64,000 nt of DNA from Ampelocalamus luodianensis (GCA_036346255.1 CM070619.1:36710342-36774341); one strand, 5' to 3'. Positions 11,318 through 25,800 are shown, numbered from the stretch's first letter. A program made the numbers and translations. The notes: generated from the letters alone by a model not told the origin.

Positions 11318-12613
11318 CAGAACACTCACCCAACAATGAGCCTGAAATGCCACTAACTACACTAACTATCAATTTCTACCATCATTTTATAATAAATTAC
11401 CGCAAGCATCTCAATAATAAAACCCATCCACGGGTCACATGTAAACAAGTATAAAGATATAACAATCATAGATAATTGATTTATAAGAAGCATAGCAAGA
11501 TATTAATTCATGAACAACACAAAACCAATCGAATAAAGTCTATTGATTGAATATTCAGCTCCAACCTATCATCTAAGGTTACTCAACACTATCATGTCCT
11601 AAATATAATTCATCAGGTTATAATGAAAGTTTTTCTCATGTCCAATGAATCGAATATTTGAGTGTAGGTTGTGTTTCCAAGTGCGCTAGCCCTTCCCCAG
11701 TGAAACGTCATCAACGATCACCTAAAAAAACAACAATAGAGCAAGAATGAGTCTAAGACTCAAGAAATACATAATAAAGCCATAAACAACAAAGATGTCA
11801 ACCATAATCAAGGTTATCCCCATCATCTATCTATTTAATGCCATTCTCATACTCAAACAATCAAGTCATATTCCATATAGGCAAATTCCACATCTTAACA
11901 ATTTATTCATATATGCGAATGCACCATCATGCTCATGCTCATATGCATCTCATCAGCTGACACCGGTATAGCGGAGTGTTCACCCGTCGATGAACCACTC
12001 TATCCTTCACTCCCGTGAAGTCCCCACCGAAGTAGGATTTTATCTAGAGCACTCCGAACTAGTCATGTATCTTTCTCACCGACCTCACCAGACTAGTTAC
12101 ATGACTTTCTCACCGACCTAGCTCGTGCAATTCTTGTCATGATGAATGTAAATGATGCAACATCTTTAATTATTCAACAACATAATCCATCTCATTAACT
12201 CAATATCTCATTCTCATTAACGCAATATCATAATCTCATTCAATCCATGTCGTCAATACCATGTATAAGAATAAGCTTAACAAAAGCATAATAAATAGCA
12301 TGATAAGTAATATCAATGACAATGGTGAACAATCTATTGTTCACCACTCTACCATGTACTTGCCTCTTAGCCCTTCGAAGCCGAATGACGAAAATTATGG
12401 CACGGCGCATGAGACCACAGTCCCTGAATAAGCAAGCAATAACACACACTCAAAAACATCATCAAAATCACATCATCATAGCACCAACCCATCACACTAC
12501 TCGACCTTGCATGTTTACGCCAACCCAACTAAATTAACCCAAATCTACTGGACAACAGAACTATAAAATTCATATCTCACAATCTATGCATCTGATTGAT
12601 ATGAATAAAAAAT
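11318..12613 (-). repeat. LTR-A2, 3' part on its own strand (left half of split LTR)
   Basis: It matches 1579-2850 of LTR-A1 closely and stops at 12613, where the sequence switches in mid-LTR to LTR-B. The terminal TGTAAC of LTR-A1 appears here as CAGAAC. The missing right end of the same LTR type appears 17 kb away at 29619-30198. Confidence 0.85.
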
Positions 12614-14950
12614 CCCATAATGCGGAAGAATTTGAATAAAATCAACTAATGATAGTATCAAAACAACCAAGACATGATGAAGGTTTCCTTCCTTCACTAT
12701 CTAATCTATTTATTTCAGTTCATTGATAATGAAAGTTCACATGCAGTAATAATTCAACATTAATGTGGAGAAGGTATCCTTCCTTCACCAATTATAAATT
12801 TATTATTACAGTTCATCATTTACGAATGTAAGATGGAACTAAATTTAATCTTGAACATGAATTGGATGATGTGAACAAGTAGTGCGTGTCTACTCCCTCC
12901 CAAGTGAGCCAACATCAGGGGTTACCTAAAATAAACAAACAACGCAAGAGTGAGTCCACGACTCAGCAAGTACAAGAAAAGGGACATAACACACATATGA
13001 ACAAGTCATCATCATAGGAGAATATGAGCATACATCGAATGAAAACTTAGGAATGCATGGCATGAATGAATGTACTCAAGGATGGACTGCACACATGCTT
13101 ATACCGGTATAGCGAGTGACACACCTGTCGGTGTTCACTTAAGCATGCACCTTAACAAAAGTGCGGGGATCCAAATCCTATATGAAGAACGTTTCATATA
13201 GGTGTCCAAAGTTGCCCATACTGGAATTGATGGGTCTTACGTGCCCATACTGGAATTGATGGGTCTTTCAATCCACTCCCGTGGACGGGACATGACAATG
13301 TCCAAACCTGCCCACATTGGAATGGTGGGACTTACAGTCCACTCCCGTGGACATAGCATGAATAAAAGGATGCATAATATGAGCATGAACAATGCTAATA
13401 TCATCTTTTGGCATTTACTCCACATATTGATAGAACATAACTAATTCAGCATTTCGGGTATCACAAGATGTCACATCATATTCATGTAAACATTCACAAT
13501 CACAGCACTTAAAACCAACAAAGTACTTGCCTTCACGTTGCGCACGCGTTAGCAGCAACGATGGCGCTCCCAAACCCGTAGACTCGCGGCCTAAACAATT
13601 AAATAACCGAAATAAGAACAACATAGAGCCCATCATGAATTAATATTCTACACTACCCTCTTGCACACCCAAAACATAGTCATAACCCGAATCTGAAATT
13701 CCAGCAGCAACATGGAATCCCATCAGGACAGCAGCACGGTAAAGACTAAACTAATGATCTGGGACTCCAAAGAGATGAGCCCAGATCCTACACGAGCTTA
13801 ACAAATATATCTACAACTTTGTAGTTGACAAGATAACCCAATTCGGCCAAACTAAATTGCTAACTGTCAAACGAAACAGCAGAACAGAATCTGACTGAGC
13901 AATTAGAACAGCAAAACTAAAACGTCCATAACTTTTAAACTACAACTCCGAATTGAGTGTTCTTTAACAATCTGAAAAGGTTATGAAATTACCTACAATA
14001 ACCTAGTTGGCACGACATTCATATTTTGCATTTAACAAAAAGTGGCACACGGGTCAAAACTAAAGATAGAAACTGACATACAATCTGGACAGACTGACCT
14101 ACAATCTGGACAGTCACAATGAAAAGTACATACCTTTTGATCTATAAATCCAAATGAGGTGTTCTTTATCAATCCTGAAAGCTAGTGATATCAACTTCAA
14201 AATTTGTTATGGGCAAGACCTCTGAATCACCCTCTAACTAGGCCATATATCAACCTATACAGAGACTGCTAATTCTCGTCAGGATTCTGGACAGCAGATA
14301 ATAAATCTATCATAACTTTTGACTCGAAAGTCGGAATTTAGTGTTCTTGGCGGCCACCGAAAGCTAAGAACAAAACCTACAATACTCTATGAGATGGGAT
14401 CCTCTGATTCGGCCTCTAAGATTGCGAAAACAGCCGCGCAAACTACTGGACAGAATTGAATTTCCAACAGACAGACTTTGATCTAATCAAATTTAATCGG
14501 TTTCACTTCTACGACTAATCAAACAACAACAACCAGCAATCGTTACCCTTGGAGACATGCGTGCCCGCTGAAATACCCCCGCTAGATGCTCCTCTCCTCT
14601 TCTTCTCCTCTCTCCCTCCACCTTTCTCCTTGGTCGACAGCAATGGGAGAGCACCACCAAGAGAGAGCAACGGAGTGCAAGGAGGGCGCGCACTGTAGCG
14701 GCACTGTAGCGGCGGCGGAACACTGTAGCAATGCGTACAGTGGTGGGCTAGGTTTCCTCCTTTATTAGTGGTCGCCCCTCATGGGCCTCCTAGGCCAAAG
14801 CCCAAGCCCAAAGTTGTCAAAGAATTGCAGTTTTTCCTCGCCTAAAGTTTAATTTCTCTTTTCACTGCTTCCTTCATTACAATAAGTTGGAGTATTACAG
14901 AAAAACCCTTTTTCGCTTACTCTCCTTCCGAGAAACATTCGGGTATTACA
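12614..14950 (-). repeat. LTR-B1, LTR lacking ~54 terminal bases
   Basis: It is nearly identical to LTR-B3 (20516-22887) but lacks that copy's first ~54 plus-strand bases (the 3' tip on its own strand). Its right end is intact (GGGTATTACA) and is followed by the reverse-strand PPT region. It contains the TGAGTC hairpin (12951-12965), the hairpin array (about 13100-13360), four degenerate repeats of ~170-206 bp (13755-14400) and a purine-rich and GC-rich upstream part. Confidence 0.85.
13755..14440 (-). repeat. Four degenerate ~170-206-bp repeats inside LTR-B1
   Basis: Units can be followed from anchors near 13755, 13925, 14131 and 14313. Each has a CATAACTTTT-like start (weak in the first), a GAGGTGTTCTT-like middle, a CTGAAAGCTA-like part and a segment resembling GGCAAGACCTCTGAATC. 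The same four units recur in the other LTR-B copies, and related ones occur in LTR-C on the opposite strand. Confidence 0.6.
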
Positions 14951-15085
14951 TTCTACCTCTTAACAGATTCACCCCAATCTAAACGCACTTAAGCGAAAGA
15001 ACAATCACGATCGAGAACGAACAACGGTAACCACGCACTGCTGAACAACACCGCTAAAGCTCATGCACGCGAAACTCCAACTTCC
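14951..15085 (-). mobile_element. 135-bp stub of LTR-B internal 3' end
   Basis: It is the same as the first ~135 bp of the internal region at 22888 onward, including the PPT-side sequence, and then stops abruptly where LTR-B2 starts with TGTAAC. It is the remains of an internal region between two LTRs. Confidence 0.8.
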
Positions 15086-17600
15086 TGTAACACCTCGCTA
15101 TCCGGAAGCCAAGATGTCACCTAAAACATCTAACATACATCCATAATGCGGAAGAACTTGAAACAAGTATATCAACTAAAGACAAAGATTAAGATAAACA
15201 GACATGGTGAAGGTATCCTTCCTTCACCTTCTAAGTTATTTAATACTGAACATCAATAAAGAAGGTTCACACGCAGTAATAAATCAACATCCGTGGAGAA
15301 GGTATCCTTCCTTCTCCAATTATAATTTAATTATTACAGCTTCATCGTTAACGAATGAAATATGGAACTAAAATTTAGACTTGAACATGAATTTGATGTT
15401 GTGAACAAGTAGTGCGTGTCTACTCCTCCCAAGAGCCAACATCGGGGTTACCTAAAATAAACAAACAACGCAAGAGTGAGTCCATGACTCAGCAAGTACA
15501 GCTTATCAATAAGATAATCATTCAATATGAATAAGACAAACTCATCGCCGTTCGATCACATCACAACCGATTACAAATGAAAACATGATATGAATGCTCA
15601 AAATCAAAGGAATGGACTGCACACATGCATATATGCAGTATAGCCGGTGAAACACCGGTCGGTGTTCACTCAAGCCCGCATCTTAACAAAAATGCGGGAT
15701 CCACTTCCGTATGAAGAACGTTTCATACGGTGTCCAACATTGCCCATCTTGGAGTTAATGGGTCTTACATGCCCATTCGGAATTAATGGGTCTTTCAAAT
15801 CCACTCCGTGGACGGACATGACAATGTCCAACACCGCCCACATTGGAATGGTGGACTTGCAATCCACTTTCGTGGATGAAACATGCATAATGAATGCATA
15901 GAATGAAATACGAATATTGAAAGACATGATAACAAAACATGGATTCAACACATATGAAAGAACATAGACAATCCATCTTCTCTCGTATCATACCAAATCA
16001 CAAAGCATGACCATATAAACATTCATCAATCACAATCATTAAGGGTGGCAATGTACTTGCCTTCCACGATGCGACGCGTTAGTCGGCAAAGGTGATACTC
16101 TAAACCCGAGGCTTCACCTCCTAAACAAGTAAAATAATTTCAATAAGGACATAATATACCCAACACTACTAATCGATGCTAAACATCGCTTCCTCGATGA
16201 CTCTAGTCATTAATACAAAACTTAAAATGAAATCAACAATTTCTGACATAACTTAATTCTGGACAGCAGCACGGTAATTGACATATCTATTGGTCTGGAA
16301 CTCGGAATGAGGTGAGACCAATTTCCATGGATTCTTAACTGACATATCTACAATACTCTGGTTGGGCAAAAGTTCAGATTTTGCCTCTAATAAAATTTGG
16401 CCCACGGCTCAAATCTGTTGACTGAATTAATAGACAGAAATATCGGCTAAATTAAAATATCCATAACTTTTGTTGTACAGCTCCAAATTGCACGTTCTTT
16501 AACAATCTGAAAATGTTATGAAATTATCTACAATAACCTAGTTGGCACGACATTCATATATTGTCTTTAACAAAAAGTGGCACACGGGTCAAAACTAAAG
16601 ATAGAAACTGACATACAATCTGGACAGACTGACATACAATCTGGACAGTCACAAAGAAAAGTGCATAACTTTTGATCTATAAATCCAAATGAGGTGTTCT
16701 TTATCAATCCTGAAAGCTAGTGATATCACCTTCAAAATTTGTTATGGGCAAGACCTCTGAATCACCCTCTAACTAGGCCATAAATCAACCTATACAGAGA
16801 CTGCTATTTCTCGTCAGGATTCTGGACAGCAGATAATAAATCTATCATAACTTTTGACTCGAAAGTCGGAATGAGGTGATCTTGGCGGCCACTGAAAGCT
16901 AAGAACAAGACCTAAAGAACTCTAGAAGGTGGACAACTCAAATTCTGCCTCTAAGATCACGAAACCGACCCCGCAACCTACTGGACAGATCTCACTTTCA
17001 GTTCGCAGCAATCTGTTCTACTCAAATACGAACCAAATCGCATCTACCACTAATTAAACAACGAGGATCGGTATTCGTTACCCTTGCAGCAACCAGGAAG
17101 TCGCTGTTCAAACCCCATGAAGAACTCCTCCTTCCCCGATCCCTTCCTTTCACGTTTGGCGAGCACTCCCGCTGCTTCTCCCTTCGTCCACCGTATTGGA
17201 CAGCAGCTAGGAGGCACCACCAATGGAGGGGAGGTGCTGGATCTTGGGGGACAGGAGGGGAGGTGGCTGCCTAGGGGAGAGGAGGGGGTGGCGGCTCAAG
17301 GGGGGGAGGAGAGGAAGAGAGGTGCGGCCAAAAGGAGGAGGAGAGGGGGAGGGGCGGCTAGGGTTTTGGGGGAGGGTGGCACCTCCCCCCCTATGGCCGG
17401 CAGGCCTCATGGGCCAAGGCCCAGGCCCAGGTTGCCGAGAAAACACAGAAAACCCCCTCTAAACTCCCGACAAACGTTTTCCAAAAGAAACCTTCTACCG
17501 ATTAATTGTTCTCTCCAAAATTAATTCTAGCACTATTGGAGAATTACACTAATTCTCTCTCAATTTGTATTGCACTCTCAAAAGAAACTCGGATATTACA
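15086..17600 (-). repeat. LTR-B2, diverged complete LTR (2.52 kb)
   Basis: It runs from TGTAACACC to GATATTACA with intact TG...CA ends, and a reverse-strand PPT follows at 17601, so it acts as the 3' LTR of the interior to its right. It is clearly more diverged from the other three LTR-B copies than they are from each other. It keeps the TGAGTC hairpin (15477-15491) and array stems with altered but still complementary arms (15675-15698, 15707-15730, 15862-15877). Confidence 0.85.
17223..17400 (+). other. G-rich stretch with G-quadruplex potential in LTR-B2
   Basis: Many runs of three to seven G occur on the plus strand, ending in a run of C at 17384-17391. On the element's own strand it is C-rich. 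LTR-C has a comparable C-rich block at about 6895-7030. G-quadruplex motifs in plant LTRs are known; formation here is not shown. Confidence 0.55.
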
Positions 17601-20515
17601 TTCTACCCTCTTAACAGATTCGACCTCAATCCTTACCCACTTCTACGAAAGAACAACCACGATCGAGAACGAACAACGGTAACCACGCACTGCTGTGAAC
17701 AACACCGTTAAAACTCACGCACACGAAACTCCAACTTCCCAAGTAGCATCTCCTCGACCAAAATACCACAACACAACGACGAACGCGACGCCCGAACTAA
17801 CACTCAACCCGTACTTCGGTACACTCATCGGAGAAAACTCAAGGTAAGATCTCACTCGATGGTCAACGGCGCAAACGAAACTCAAACTCGGATCTCCTGT
17901 ACTCACCCAACACGATAACATACAAAACGTTACGCACTCACGCATGGACCCGAGATACCCCGGCGATACGCCAACTAGCGAAAACAACCCAATGTACCTT
18001 GGGTTAACCTTCCCATTGAAACCAACCACACGACAAGCACGAAGAACACGAAACTCGTGTTCCACCTTTCAATCGAACTCTTCACTAAAGCAAGGATCAC
18101 CTCCTTTAACTAAAACACACTATCGAAACTCTTTTACCGCAAAACATATCTGAATAAGAAAGATTCACGCCACAACTATAATGCTACCAACTGGCATCAA
18201 GAGTAAAATCCGTAAATCGTAATTTCATCAAGAAAACCTTTCCACTTTCCAAGTGGCAATTTGCGAATAAACGCCACGAAAACCAAAGGAGAAATCATTT
18301 TAAATGCCCAAATCGTAACTTCCCTTATTCTTCCCGAATCGATAGGAACCACACATACCAAAATCGAGTCAAACTCGACTTACGAAAGACATTGGTCAAC
18401 AAAGACAAAGCTCAAGCGAGAATTAAGAAAACGCTTCACTAATCAAGAAGACATTTTTTTTCCTTAGTTTCACTTTTGGAATAAAACATCTCTCCAACCT
18501 TGGAATTCGAATTCATCGCATACCACACGGTCTCAACCATCTTCATTAACATCCTCAAGTTAGGCTTAAACCGAAATACATCTTCCACACCGTTGTAGAG
18601 AGACCTATTGATTCCACTCAATACTCTAGACAACTCATTCAACCGATGACATTAATTTGATAGAAGGCACCAAAGCACCTAAAAAAACCCCATACAATCT
18701 CATCACCTCCAACTTTCGTGAATAACACATCGTAATCCTCGGTACACCCGCCATGAACTACATCGAAGGGTTCTATCGACAATCATTCCACTACTCGAAT
18801 ACTCCAGCTTTTCTATCTCCTCTACACACAAATCTTTGGGCGAACAAAAGTTTAGCATGAAAATGGAAAGCCCAAATTTAACCTCTGAGACCTCTACAAC
18901 GAATTCCTCTTATAACAAATAATGAAATCATCGGATTAAATCTCTTATAACATAAAACTTGAAATTTGATCATTTAGAGAATATCACCATAGGTGGTCAA
19001 ATTACTACGAGAATTAACCTCATTCTCACAATTTTGACGATTTAATAACATCGACAACATACACTAGTACTGAGAATCATCAAACTTTATTACTCCATCC
19101 TAAAACTTCCCAAAGGGAATACAAACCACAAGGTTGAAACAAATTTATTATAACAAGATTATGCTAAGCAATATCAATATCACAAGGCACGATAGCAAAG
19201 ACTACTTACGAAATTAATCTACTCAACTATTGGTGTTGCTTAACACCTTCTTCAATACCATTAACAATCGATGATGGTATTAATCATGTGTGTACATACA
19301 GAGTAATTCCATTTGTAATCACATAACCATATGTAAACATAGATTCACATTTCACCTTTGTTCGAAATCATTTCAAAACATGATTAAATATTCACTAACA
19401 TAATTTTCTATAAACAAGGTTTCACGAATCGATACACCAAAGACACATCCGGTCCTTTATGCAAGTTTCAACAATTTTAGCATACCAGAAATAGACAAAT
19501 CTAGCTCTTACGTAAGATCTATAGGTTCGAACGGATATGGACAATCTTTATTTAACCTACACCATGTATCAAATACAAGGACATTTCAAATTAATCAATT
19601 TCACTTTCATGGATGGTAGTTAAGAATAATTGATTTGCACCATGCTAATAACCCAACTTGGTAACTCATATCGAACAATTTATTCGTTTAGTTATAACTT
19701 CTCATTTTAAGCATGGCAAGACATCACAAAAGGATTCTAACACCTTACTACAGAAAAGAGAGACTTCAAACCTCAACGCTCAAGTAATCCAAAAGAAACG
19801 CATAAAGCCAAAGCTTTCCCAGCAAACGAACTTACAAATGGAAAACTCTCACTAACCAAGCTATCAAACGAGTAAATGAGTCATTCTTTTCAATGAGAAA
19901 GAAGGAGCAACCAAGAAAACATCAATCTTGTCAATTGACAACGACCACAAGTGGTAAAAGCAACTCAACATTGAAAAGCAATATTTGTTTCAGAGAACCA
20001 AGAGGGATCTATTGAAAACCATAAACTATCATGAACCACAAACCTGTGAGAAATTCATCAACCACCATAGGACAAGAATTGCCGAATTCGTAAATCAAGA
20101 AAGAGAACAACTTTCTAAAGCAACTCACGCTTAACACCGAAACTATGGTACTGGGTAACTACTCCTCTAACCACGCTTCTGCGAACAATGGTGTAACCCG
20201 TGAATCCTGAGTAACAACCACGACCCCACTTCTTATCATCCATTAACAACACGCTTCACCAAAATACTCCATTATGAATATACAGGATCATCTCATGACA
20301 ATCATAGAATTAGTTCATAGATATTGAATATCACAGCAGATCATAGATTAACCACAAGAATGATAGTACGGAAGCAATTCAAGAACAGTTCAACATGATG
20401 AATCACATCACTAGAAATACGGATATGCTGGATTACCCAAACCCTACCTACTGTGCATAGTGTGTCATTTTAATATCTTAATTACCACGGACCTAAAGCC
20501 CGCTCTGATACCAAT
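17601..20515 (-). mobile_element. Non-coding internal region B-int1 (2.9 kb, internally deleted)
   Basis: It is bounded by a PPT region at the left and a primer-binding site at the right (20502-20513), so it is a full internal region in layout. I see no gag, protease, RT or integrase motif in any frame. From about 18960 to the right end it is nearly identical to 25676-27232. Relative to that second copy it lacks about 1.5 kb at 18953 (equivalent to 24133-25665). The part left of the deletion is more diverged. The best guess is a non-autonomous gypsy (LARD-like) interior. Confidence 0.7.
20502..20513 (-). other. Primer-binding site of LTR-B element
   Basis: Reverse strand TGGTATCAGAGC lies two bases from the LTR-B3 terminus and matches the initiator Met tRNA complement. 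It is the intact form; the copy at 27219-27229 reads one short block differently. Confidence 0.88.
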
Positions 20516-22887
20516 TGTAACACCGGCTATTCTAAGCCAAGATGTCACCTAAAACATCTAACATACATCCATAATGCGGAAGAATTTGAATAAAATCAAC
20601 TAATGATAGTATCAAAACAACCAAGACATGATGAAGGTATCCTTCCTTCACCATCTAATCTATTTATTTCAGTTCATTGATAATGAAAGTTCACATGCAG
20701 TAATAATTCAACATCAATGTGGAGAAGGTATCCTTCCTTCACCAATTATAAATTTATTATTACAGTTCATCATTTACGAATGTAAGATAGAACTAAATTT
20801 AATCTTGAACATGAATTGGATGATGTGAACAAGTAGTGCGTGTCTACTCCTCCCAAGTGAGCCAACATCGGGGTTACCTAAAATAAACAAACAACGCAAG
20901 AGTGAGTCCACGACTCAAAGTAAGTACAAGAAAAGGGACTAACACACATATGAACAAGTCATCATCATAAGAGAATATGAGCATACATCGAATGAAAACT
21001 TAGGAATGCATGGCATGAATGAATGTACTCAAGGATGGACTGCACACATGCTTATACCAGATAGCGAGTGACACACCCGTCGGTGTTCACTTAAGCCCGC
21101 ACCTTAACAAAAGTGCGGAATCCAAATCCTATATGAAGAACGTTTCATATAGGTGTCCAAAGCTACCCATACCGGAATTGATGTGTCTTACGTGCCCATA
21201 CCGGAATTGATGGGTCTTTCAATCCACTCGTGGACGGACATGACAATGTCCAAACCCGCCCACATTGGAATGGTGGGACTTACAACAACTCCGTCGACAT
21301 AGCATGAATAAAAGGATGCATGATATGAACATGAACAATGCTAATATCATCTTTCGGCATTTACTCCACATATTGATAGAACATAACCAATTCAGCATTT
21401 CGGTATCACAAGATGTCACATCATATTCATGTAAACATTCACAATCACAAAGACTTAAAACCAACAAAGTACTTGCCTTCCGCGTTGCACGCGTTAGCAG
21501 CAACGATGGCGCCCCAAACCCGTAGACTCGCGGCCTAAACAATTAAATAACCGAAATAAGAACAACATAGAGCCCATCATGAATTAATATTCTACACTAC
21601 ACTCTTGCACACCCAAAACATAGTCATAACCCAAATCTGAAATTCCAGTAGCAACATGGAATCCCATCAGGACAGCAGCACGGTAAAGACCAAAACTAAT
21701 GATCTGGGACTCCAAAGAGATGAGCCCAGATCCTACACGAGCTTAACAAATATATCTACAACTTTGTAGTTGACGAGATAACCCAATTCGCCAAACTAAA
21801 TTGCTAACTGTCAAACGAAACAGCAGAACAGAATCTGACTGAGCAATTAGAACAGCAAAACTAAAACGTCCATAACTTTTAAACTACAACTCCGAATTGA
21901 GTGTTCTTTAACAATCTGAAAAGGTTATGAAATTACCTACAATAACCTAGTTGGCACGACATTCATATTTTGCATTTAACAAAAAGTGGCACACGGGTCA
22001 AAACTAAAGATAGAAACTGACATACAATCTGGACAGACTGACCTACAATCTGGACAGTCACAATGAAAAGTACATAAATTTTGATCTATAAATCCAAATG
22101 AGGTGTTCTTTATCAATCCTGAAAGCTAGTGATATCAACTTCAAAATTTGTTATGGGCAAGACCTCTGAATCACCCTCTAACTAGGCCATATATCAACCT
22201 ATACAGAGACTGCTAATTCTCGTCAGGATTCTGGACAGCAGATAATAAATCTATCATAACTTTTGACTCGAAAGTCGGAATTTAGTGTTCTTGGTGGCCA
22301 CCGAAAGCTAAGAACAAAACCTACAATACTCTAGGAGATGGGATCCTCTGATTCGGCCTCTAAGATTGCGAAAACAGCCGCGCAAACTACTGGACAGAAT
22401 TGAATTTCCAACAGACAGACTTTGATCTAATCAAATTTAATCGGTTTCACTTCTACGACTAATCAAACAACAACAACCGCAATCGTTACCCTTGGAGACA
22501 TGCGTGCCGCTGAAATACCCCCGCTAGATGCTCCTCTCCTCTTCTTCTCCTCTCTCCTCCACCTTTCTCCTTGGTCGACAAAGAATGGAGAGCACCACCA
22601 AGAGAGAGCAACGGAGTGCAAGGAGGGCGCGCATCGTAGCGGCAATCAGTAGTGGCGGGCGAACACTGTAGCAATGCGTGCTACAGTGGTGGGCTAGGTT
22701 TCCTCCTTTATTAGTGGCGGCCCTCATGGGCCTCCTAGGCCAAAGCCCAAGCCCAGTTTGTCAAAGAATTGCAGTTTTTCCTCGCCTAAAGTTTAATTTC
22801 TTTTTCACTGCTTCTTCATTACAATAAGTTGAGTATTACAGAAAACCCCTTTTCGCTTTACTCTCAGAGAAACATTCGGGTATTACA
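20516..22887 (-). repeat. LTR-B3, complete LTR shared by two interiors (2.37 kb)
   Basis: It runs TGTAACACC to GGTATTACA. A primer-binding site lies on one side (20502-20513) and the PPT region on the other (22888 onward), so it is the 5' LTR of B-int1 and also the 3' LTR of B-int2. It is nearly identical to LTR-B1 and LTR-B4; most visible differences fall at CAG/CTG or in homopolymers. Confidence 0.88.
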
Positions 22888-25800
22888 TTCTACCTCTTAA
22901 CAGATTCGACCCGAATCTAAACACACTTAAGCGAAAGAACAATCACGATCGAGAACGAACAACGGTAACCACGCACTGCTAGAACAACACCGCTAAAGCT
23001 CATGCACGCGAAACTCCAACTTCCCGAGAGCCTCCCTCGGACTGAAAATACCACAACACAACGATGTAACACGACGCCCGATCTAACACTCAACCCGGTA
23101 CTTCCGGTACACTCATCGGACAAAACTCAAGGTAAGATCTCACTCGATGGTCAACGCGCAAACGAAACCACAAACTCGGATCTCCTGTACTCACTCAACA
23201 CGAGAACATACAAGACGTTACGCACTCGCGTAAGGACTCGAGACGACCCCGGCGATACGCCAACTAGCTTAAAACAACCCAATATATCTTGGGTTAACCT
23301 TCCCAATGATACCGAACCACACGACAAAGCACAAAGAACACGGAACTCGTGTTCCACCTCTCAATCGAACTCTTCACTAAAGCAAGGATCACCTCCTTTA
23401 ACCGTAAACATACGACAAAACTCTCTTTAAGCAAACTCTTTTACCAACAAAACTCATCTGAAAACGAAGATTCACATCGCAACTAAGCGCTACACTTCGG
23501 TACTAAAGAGTCAAATCCGAAATCGAATTTCATCACGAAAACCTTTCCACCTTCCAAGTGGTAGTTTGCGAATAAACATCACGAAAACTAAAGGAGGAAT
23601 AATTTTAAATGCCCAAATCAAAAACTTCCTATATTCTTCCTGAACCGATAAGAACCACACATACCAAAATTGAGTCAAACTCAACTTACGAAAGACATTG
23701 GTCAACAAAGACAAAGCTCATGCGAGAATAAAGAAAATGCTTCACTAATCAAGAAGACATCTTTTTCCTTGGTTTCACTTTTTGGAATAAAATATCTCTC
23801 CAACCTTGGAATTCGAATTCATCGCATACCACACGGTCTCAAACCTCTTAATTTAACATCCTTAAATTAGGCTTAAACCGAAATACATCATCACCTCCAA
23901 CTTTCAAGAATAACACGCCGAATCCTCGATGATACCCGCCATGAACTACATCGAAGGGTTCTATCGACAATCATTCCACTACTCGTAATACTCCAGCTTT
24001 TCTATCTCCTCTACACACAAATCTTTGGGCACCAAAAGTCTAGCATGAAAATGGAAAGCCCAAATTTAACCTCCAAGACCCCTACAACGAATTCCTCTTA
24101 TAACACATGGTGAAATCATCGGATTAAATCTCTAACATCCCCACAATTCCGACATAATCACTCATTAACATCATCAGGAATCACTCACACAACATCGCAA
24201 TACTTTCCAATTGTGTTACTCAAAAAAATTAATTAAGGTTTCCATACATTTGATAATCCCCAACATTTCAACATGAACCAAAGTTCTAGAACTACACTAT
24301 ACCATAGGTCCTACTTAGTCGAACACTATACGCTTTACTTGAAGCCATACATTCCATCTCGAATCAACTTCCTCCAAGAGGTTCAGTCAAAACCAACTCA
24401 TCTTCTATTACTCCTCTAATAGCTTGATAGCAAAAATCTCACCCCTACAATCACTTAACCACCACCAAACAATTGACAACTTACGCTTTGTAAAACTTTG
24501 CAACACAAAATTGTTGATCCTTTCTCAAAAGAAAGAGGCGAACAAGGGCAAGTTTCACCACACATGAAAATGTTACAGTGAGCACGAAACCAAAAGAAAT
24601 AATCTGATAATGAAGATATGGAAAAACGAAAGTTGAGTTCACAGCAGAGGGTACGCATCCCTCAAAAAGGGAATAGCAAATAACCACCAATAAGAGAAAA
24701 AAAAATGACATTGCGATTGAAACTCGACAACTCTTGAGTGAAAAGAGCAAAAAAGTTTATGAACAATTCGAAAAACTACAAGTTACAAAACTGGACTCAA
24801 ATTCTCAAATATTCCTACTACACTCTTTCCTTTAACACGGAAATTAATTCTTTGACTAACATCGCTTGCCACAACGCACAAGATAAGATCTTTAGTCCAA
24901 ACCACAAGGACTAATTAAGAACCAATGAAATTCTTCAATACGTCATATTTGTTCGAACTGCTCAACTACACAAGGAACATGAGATCCAAATAATCTCAAT
25001 CACCAAACTCAAAACTTTTCCAATTACGGATTTCATGAAAAGCAAGCGATTAATCTCCTTTAAGGGAACCAACATAATTTTCTTTAATTGCACTTCGTTG
25101 CCAACTCAAACCAGAACTGCTAAGATTCAATCACATGAATCTCTTAAGAAGCAACAAGACAATTCAATACCTCAATTTATTTAAAATAATTTCAGCTACA
25201 AATGATTCAATAGCTCAAAGAAAATATCACTAAAGCTAAACTTGAAATATTCTCATTCAACGATATCACCAAAGGCGATCAAATTACTATGGGTATTAAA
25301 ATCAATTTCACAACAACAATTACAAACACTTCAAAGACCCACGTGAAAAGAATGGGTTGATTCTTTCTCAAAAGAAGAGGCAAATGGAAACGACTTTCAC
25401 CAACTAGAAAACTCATCTACCACTCAGACCGAACACGGGACCAAGGAAGAAACCAATTAAGCAATGAACTTATAGAACATAAGTGAAGTCCACATTGAAA
25501 GCATAAGCCTCACAAGAAGAGAATATCGAATCTTAACAGATAAGAACAAATAAGTATTCAAAATCAAGCACTTGCATCATCAAGAACCATTATAACTTTG
25601 CAACATATCGTTACTCGATAAACTTCATTTACCACATAAAAGCCTGAACCTCAAAAGATCATGAACATAAAACTTGAAATTTGATCATTTAGAGAATATC
25701 ACCATAGGTGATCAAATTACTACGAGAATTAACCTCATTCTCACAATTTTGACGATTTAATAACATCGACAACATACACTAGTACTGAGAAACATCAAAC

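Noticed and set aside
17084..17524. 146-codon frame in a G-rich stretch
   Set aside because: Gly/Arg-rich translation of purine runs within LTR-B2; no counterpart in the other LTR-B copies.
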